The notes under the pieces: generated by a model
Seen by the model: the letters and a program-made list of their open reading frames with translations, nothing else
What the model was told of the DNA's origin: nothing
Databases searched by the model: none
Translations under genes and position numbers: made by a program
Assembly: GCA_017745015.1 (NCBI GenBank)
Contig: JAGIAF010000162.1
Location: forward strand, 1 to 8,048
Direction: 5' to 3'
Source: Bdellovibrio sp.
GTDB taxonomy: Bacteria > Bdellovibrionota > Bdellovibrionia > Bdellovibrionales > Bdellovibrionaceae
DNA length: 8,048 bases
In this document: positions 4,866 to 8,048 of the stretch, one piece after another
Layout: each line of letters starts with the position of its first letter
How positions within the stretch are numbered: position 1 is the stretch's first letter

Positions 4866-5771
4866 TTAGTTTCGGTTCACCATGGTCGGTGGAGCGTAGT
4901 TCACGGTGAATGTAAATTTCAGATGAATGTAGCCGTCGTCTTGAACCATCTCTTGCGGAGGATTGGGGAAGACGCGGGCTTCTCTGAAGGCATTGACTGC
5001 GGCAGCATCGAAAGCCTGAATGCCTGACTCTTTCATGATCAAAGCTTTTTGTAAAAAGCCGCGACGATCCAATAAGAACTCCACTTGCGTGTTCCAGTTT
5101 TTATTGCTTGCCGTTGTTGCCGTTGCGGGATCGAAGTTGTTGATGGCTTGCTGCACGCGGGATTCCCAGCGATAGCGAACCATTTCTTCAATGCGCGCAT
5201 AAAACGTATAGAACAAGTAACGATCTGTATTCAAGGCTGTGAAAGAACCGATCTTCACATCCGTCGGCAAAGCTTCGCCCACAGTGGATTGGCCTTGGTT
5301 CAGGCGATTCATTTCGGCTAATTCTTTGGAGATATCGACATTGCGATAACCGTCTTTATCGGGCGGATTGTTCTCTTTGTTCTCTTGAGCCGTCTTTGCT
5401 TGTTGTGGTTTTGGTTTTGTCGCCTTCGGCAAAGTCGAAGTGTTTGAGCGATTTTCCGTCATGCCGTTCAAAGCCGATTGCATCTCTTGCTTCACACGTT
5501 GAGTTTTCTCAGAAAGGAAGCGCGCCATCGTTTCATCTTCAGGAACCTGCATCTTGTCTGGCAATAAAGCTTGGCGAACGATCTGCTTTTCGTTTTTAGC
5601 AGCGGATTTTTTAGCGGGAATTGCGGGAGCTTCTTGGATTGAAACTTCAATGGTTTCTGGTTTTCTATTTTCGAAGATCGGAGCCAAATAAATCACCCCC
5701 GTCAACACCAGGATGTGCAACAGGGCGCTTAAAGCGATACCAGCGATTAGAAAGGCTCGAACTCTTCTCAT
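4866..5771 (-). CDS. TonB-family energy-transducer-like inner-membrane protein
   Basis: A 301-residue protein anchored by one N-terminal membrane segment (about 6-30). A Pro/Lys/Glu/Gln-rich periplasmic linker (about 33-165) follows, then a folded C-terminal domain (about 185-295) ending in FDAAAVNAFREARVFPNPP and DDGYIHLKFTFTVNY, the TonB C-terminal pattern. The membrane segment carries Ser15-x3-His19, the same spacing as the Ser/His pair TonB and TolA use to couple to ExbB/ExbD or TolQ/TolR, which suggests that it is energised. Its partner genes are not in this window. It could serve outer-membrane transport or, as for some related proteins in gliding bacteria, motility or envelope stability. 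ATG at 5771 places a basic MRRVR before the membrane segment. It converges with msrB without any space for a terminator. Confidence 0.82.
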   Translation of the reverse strand: MRRVRAFLIAGIALSALLHILVLTGVIYLAPIFENRKPETIEVSIQEAPAIPAKKSAAKNEKQIVRQALLPDKMQVPEDETMARFLSEKTQRVKQEMQSALNGMTENRSNTSTLPKATKPKPQQAKTAQENKENNPPDKDGYRNVDISKELAEMNRLNQGQSTVGEALPTDVKIGSFTALNTDRYLFYTFYARIEEMVRYRWESRVQQAINNFDPATATTASNKNWNTQVEFLLDRRGFLQKALIMKESGIQAFDAAAVNAFREARVFPNPPQEMVQDDGYIHLKFTFTVNYAPPTMVNRN

Positions 5772-5813
5772 CGTCTCATTTTAAGCCGGAACTGGACCTA
5801 AGTGCAAGATGGC

Positions 5814-5840
5814 TAAAGTTGAAACAGATTCTTCCGATAA
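5814..5840 (+). promoter_or_regulatory. FliA (sigma-28) type promoter of the PilZ gene
   Basis: TAAAGTTG at 5814-5821, an 11-base spacer, and TCCGATAA at 5833-5840. The flagellar sigma-28 consensus is TAAAGTTT-N11-GCCGATAA, so each half matches seven of eight with the exact spacing. Transcription would start at about 5847, just ahead of the ribosome binding site at 5854-5862. A competing sigma-70 reading (TTGAAA at 5819) has no good -10 at the right distance. Confidence 0.7.
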
Positions 5841-5865
5841 GAAATAACAGCTTAAAGGGGGGAAA

Positions 5866-6375
5866 ATGGGGAAAGTTCTCGATATTACGACACGTCTAAA
5901 GGCTCAAGATTCTTTGGAAATTGGCCACAAAGGCAGCAGAGGTGAAGTCCTTGATATGACTGAGGCACGTCAAGAGATGATCAGCCGCGATCGTCGTAAT
6001 GTGAAGCGCACCATTTTGACTGAGTTCGTCGGAGCATTCGTTGTTCTTCCAGAGCAAGGCCTTATGAAAGTGGCTTTGTACGATATCTCTGAAAACGGTT
6101 TGGCGTTCGATTTGGATTTGACCGAAGGTTCATTCCAACAGGGTGAGGAAGTCGCGATGCGCGTTTACCTTAACCACTCTACTTATTTCCCATTCACTAT
6201 CAAAGTTTCCAATGGTCGCGTGATCGAAGATGAAGGCGTGGTTCGCCATGGTGCTAACTTTGTAAAAGGCACTATGAACGATGTTGCGCTCCATCATTTT
6301 GTGAAGTTCATTGAAAACGTGAGTGCGAGCCTTAAAACAGACTCCGGCGACGTCCTCGTGTCACACATTTCGTAA
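5866..6375 (+). CDS. PilZ-domain c-di-GMP receptor
   Basis: A 169-residue soluble protein. The PilZ domain starts with the c-di-GMP binding RxxxR motif, Arg44-N-V-K-Arg48. The second motif follows at the expected distance, Asp73-I-Ser75-E-N-Gly78 (D/NxSxxG), so nucleotide binding should be intact. The domain runs to about residue 150, ending in a helix (DVALHHFVKFIENV). An N-terminal extension of about 40 residues precedes it and contains two similar words, GKVLDIT (2-8) and GEVLDMT (26-32). A strong AAAGGGGGG ribosome binding site stands three bases before the ATG. It has its own sigma-28-like promoter, which suggests co-regulation with flagellar genes and a role in motility or chemotaxis output. 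Partner protein is unknown. Confidence 0.92.
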   Translation: MGKVLDITTRLKAQDSLEIGHKGSRGEVLDMTEARQEMISRDRRNVKRTILTEFVGAFVVLPEQGLMKVALYDISENGLAFDLDLTEGSFQQGEEVAMRVYLNHSTYFPFTIKVSNGRVIEDEGVVRHGANFVKGTMNDVALHHFVKFIENVSASLKTDSGDVLVSHIS

Positions 6376-6384
6376 TTTCCGTTT

Positions 6385-6404
6385 CGTAGACCTTTTCCGT
6401 AGAC
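6385..6404. repeat. Short direct repeat CGTAGAC
   Basis: CGTAGAC occurs at 6385-6391 and again at 6398-6404, 13 bases apart and each preceded by a T-rich stretch, in the gap between the PilZ and phoH genes. It may be a regulator binding site for phoH, or chance. No good promoter could be placed over it. Confidence 0.25.
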
Positions 6405-6412
6405 TTTAGTCG

Positions 6413-6479
6413 TGGGATTTGTTGCAATTTAGCTGTGGGAACACTGCAGCCGGATGCTGCAAATCCCATGTTCTTTTTG
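6413..6479 (+). terminator. Long hairpin with T-tract between the PilZ and phoH genes
   Basis: TGGGATTTGTTGCA (6413-6426) pairs with TGCTGCAAATCCCA (6455-6468) at 13 of 14 positions, one of them G-U; the outer nine pairs are perfect. Inside, GTG-GGAA-CAC (6435-6444) forms a small hairpin with a GNRA-type loop. TGTTCTTTTT (6469-6478) follows. It could terminate the PilZ transcript, or act as an attenuator in the phoH leader, since the phoH ribosome binding site lies 24 bases after the stem. It also buries the GTG at 6435 and ATG at 6468 that would otherwise be phoH start candidates. Confidence 0.5.
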
Positions 6480-6491
6480 GACTCTAACTAC

Positions 6492-6497
6492 GGAGGG
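6492..6497 (+). promoter_or_regulatory. Ribosome binding site fixing the phoH start
   Basis: GGAGGG stands six bases before TTG at 6504, ideal spacing. The earlier in-frame GTG (6435) and ATG (6468) have no comparable site and lie in a hairpin, so TTG at 6504 is the better start. Confidence 0.7.
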
Positions 6498-6503
6498 TTG
6501 TCC

Positions 6504-7820
6504 TTGAGCAAAGCTAAGCGCAGAAAAATAGTTATCGATACGAACGTGATCCTTTTCGACTCGCAAGCTATCTTGCGTTTCGGTGAAGCAGACGTTCACA
6601 TTCCTATCTCCGTAATCGAAGAAGTAGATAAATTCAAAAGAGACCAAGGTGAGAACGGTCGAAATGCTCGTCAGTTCAGCCGCTTTATTGACGTCCTTCG
6701 CGCTAAGGGCTCTCTAGCAAGTGGTGTGCAAATTGATAACTCTGAGACGATGGTTTACATCAATACCGATTTGATGTTGGCTGGTATGCCATCTGAGTTG
6801 GATCACCAAAAAGCGGACAACCGTATTTTGAATACGGCGTTGGCTCTTCAAAAACAACATCCACGCTATAAAGTTGAATTGATCACGAAAGACATCAATC
6901 TTCGTATCAAAGCCGACGTTTACGGCGTTATTGCCAATGACTACGATGCGAATGATGTCAACCGCGACGACCTTTACGAAGGTTATCAAGAGATCATGGT
7001 CACTCCGAGCCAGATCGATTCTTTCTATAAAGAAAAACGTTTTGAAACCGACGTAAAACTTTACGGCAACCAATACGTGATCATGAAAGATTCTTCGAAT
7101 CCAAATCACTCAGCAATCGGTCGTTACAGCTTGGCCGAAAAAGCTATCGTGCCTTTGATGCAAGCTGCGGATTCTATCTGGGGTATTCATGCTCGTAACG
7201 TTGAACAAGCTTTCGCCCTGGATTGCTTGTTGAACGATGAAATAATGTTTGTTTCTTTGGTGGGTAAAGCGGGTACGGGTAAAACTTTGATGGCGATTGC
7301 AGCGGGTCTTCATAAAACCCTTGATCAAGGCCAATTCCAAAGATTGCTAGTTTCTCGTCCAATCTTCCCAATGGGTCGCGATATTGGTTATCTGCCAGGA
7401 GATATCGAGCAAAAGCTAAATCCTTGGATGCAGCCAATTTTCGATAACGTAGAGTTTCTGATGGGTGCGGACAAAAAAGCAGCGGGTCGTGCTCAGGAAT
7501 TAATCAATCAAGGCATGTTGAACATTGAGCCGTTGACTTACATTCGCGGTCGCAGCATTCCGAAGCAATACCTGATCGTCGACGAAGCTCAAAACTTGAC
7601 TCCGCACGAGATCAAGACAATTGTAACCCGTGCCGGACGCGGAACGAAAGTCGTTCTGACTGGTGACGTTTACCAAATTGATAACCCTTACGTAGATTCA
7701 GCGAACAGCGGTCTGACGTACGCGGTTGAAAGATTTAAAGGGCAAGCGATTGCAGCTCACGTAACACTCACGAAGGGTGAGCGTTCAGAGCTTGCTGAGC
7801 TCGCAGCGAATATTCTGTAG
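6504..7820 (+). CDS. phoH: PIN-PhoH fusion ATPase (PhoH2/YlaK type)
   Basis: 438 residues from the TTG at 6504 (461 if the upstream GTG at 6435 is used). The N-terminal PIN nuclease-like domain, about 8-150, opens with KIVIDTNVILFD (Asp12 and Asn14). It keeps further acidic residues in EEVDKF, KADNRIL and LITKDINLRIKA, so an RNase active site looks intact. The C-terminal PhoH ATPase domain, about 230-435, has Walker A GKAGTGKT (254-261), SRPIFPMGRDIGYLPGD, Walker B LIVDEAQN (Asp360-Glu361) and VLTGDVYQID. This PIN-plus-PhoH arrangement is known as PhoH2, for which RNA unwinding and cleavage have been reported. No antitoxin-like gene lies upstream. The downstream MaoC gene begins 10 bases after the stop, so the two are an operon. 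Length and domains are normal for the family. Confidence 0.93.
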   Translation: MSKAKRRKIVIDTNVILFDSQAILRFGEADVHIPISVIEEVDKFKRDQGENGRNARQFSRFIDVLRAKGSLASGVQIDNSETMVYINTDLMLAGMPSELDHQKADNRILNTALALQKQHPRYKVELITKDINLRIKADVYGVIANDYDANDVNRDDLYEGYQEIMVTPSQIDSFYKEKRFETDVKLYGNQYVIMKDSSNPNHSAIGRYSLAEKAIVPLMQAADSIWGIHARNVEQAFALDCLLNDEIMFVSLVGKAGTGKTLMAIAAGLHKTLDQGQFQRLLVSRPIFPMGRDIGYLPGDIEQKLNPWMQPIFDNVEFLMGADKKAAGRAQELINQGMLNIEPLTYIRGRSIPKQYLIVDEAQNLTPHEIKTIVTRAGRGTKVVLTGDVYQIDNPYVDSANSGLTYAVERFKGQAIAAHVTLTKGERSELAELAANIL

Positions 7821-7829
7821 GAGTTAGAG

Positions 7830-8048
7830 ATGTCAGATATTGATGTAGGTTTTACGAAATCCACGAGCGTTAAAGTCACAGACAAAATGGTTCACCAATT
7901 TGCTGAACTTTCTGGAGATCATAATCCTATTCATTTGGACGACACCTATGCGGCGAAGACTCGTTTCGGTCGCCGCATTGCCCACGGTATGATTTCAGGA
8001 GCTCTGATTTCCAGAGCTCTTGTTGAGTGCATCGGTTCTGGTGGTATC
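7830..8048 (+). CDS. MaoC-like (R)-specific enoyl-CoA hydratase, 5' part
   Basis: The first 73 codons of a gene cut by the window edge: MSDIDVGFTKSTSVKVTD, then FAELSGDHNPIHLDDTYA and GRRIAHGMISGALIS. This is the hydratase-2 (MaoC/PhaJ) signature: Asp30 and His35 in GDHNPIH are the catalytic pair, and AHGMISGAL forms the following helix. Such enzymes add water to trans-2-enoyl-CoA or act as hydroxyacyl dehydratases in fatty-acid metabolism. AGGAG (7819-7823) overlaps the phoH stop and lies six bases before the ATG, so the two genes are coupled, although no functional link with phoH is obvious. Which acyl-CoA it uses cannot be told from this part. Confidence 0.9.
   Translation, partial: MSDIDVGFTKSTSVKVTDKMVHQFAELSGDHNPIHLDDTYAAKTRFGRRIAHGMISGALISRALVECIGSGGI

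Noticed and set aside
5819..5847. Sigma-70 promoter (TTGAAA with AAATAA) for the PilZ gene
   Set aside because: The -10 is poor at 17-base spacing, while the sigma-28 match over the same bases is far better.
5621..5899. 92-codon plus-strand frame spanning the TonB-like and PilZ gene starts
   Set aside because: It overlaps the TonB-like coding sequence on the other strand and the sigma-28-like promoter; no start signal.
6435..6503. GTG 6435 or ATG 6468 as the phoH start
   Set aside because: Neither has a ribosome binding site, both lie in a hairpin, and the TTG at 6504 has an ideal one.
6714..7437. Several minus-strand frames of 76-131 codons inside phoH
   Set aside because: They lie wholly opposite a strongly supported PIN-PhoH gene and have composition expected of its antisense frames.

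Overview
The window looks like chromosomal DNA of a Bdellovibrio-like predatory or gliding proteobacterium (Bdellovibrionota). This is an inference from gene content and style, not from a marker gene: moderate G+C, a PilZ protein, a TonB-like transducer with a long charged linker, a surface lipoprotein of the predicted-aminopeptidase family, a PIN-PhoH fusion, and GTG and TTG starts. No tRNA, rRNA, CRISPR array or intact insertion sequence was seen.

Left part (1-2159). After the last 14 codons of a probable plus-strand gene comes a tight minus-strand operon. In transcription order it holds an ECF sigma factor, a one-TM protein in the anti-sigma position, an exported Spy/CpxP-like protein, and a small STAS-like protein. 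Gaps are 6, 11 and 2 bases, so the four are probably co-transcribed and translationally coupled. They look like one envelope-stress module, with sensing in the periplasm, signalling through the membrane protein and output through the sigma factor. The fourth gene is the unusual member.

Middle (2160-2760). About 600 bases hold no convincing protein gene. They contain a good extended -10 promoter, a 25-base inverted repeat spaced by 116 bases that could close a long hairpin RNA (candidate ncRNA), and GC-rich palindromes. They end in a REP-like palindrome cluster that doubles as the intrinsic terminator of the next minus-strand gene.

Envelope genes (2761-4361, minus). An outer-membrane beta-barrel protein and a HEXXH lipoprotein of the aminopeptidase family overlap by 13 bases and form a two-gene operon.

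Middle-right (4452-5771). msrB (plus) and a TonB-family gene (minus) converge with stop codons that abut exactly. The MsrB lacks both zinc-binding CxxC pairs and the usual recycling cysteine.

Right part (5772-8048, plus). A PilZ c-di-GMP receptor gene sits behind a near-consensus FliA (sigma-28) flagellar promoter. After a hairpin leader come a PIN-PhoH ATPase gene, best started at a TTG with an ideal ribosome binding site, and the first 73 codons of a MaoC-type hydratase, which is tightly coupled to phoH.

The most rewarding items to check are the candidate structured RNA at 2359-2585, the FliA-type promoter of the PilZ gene, the sigma/anti-sigma/Spy-like/STAS-like operon, and the hairpin with T-tract between the PilZ and phoH genes.
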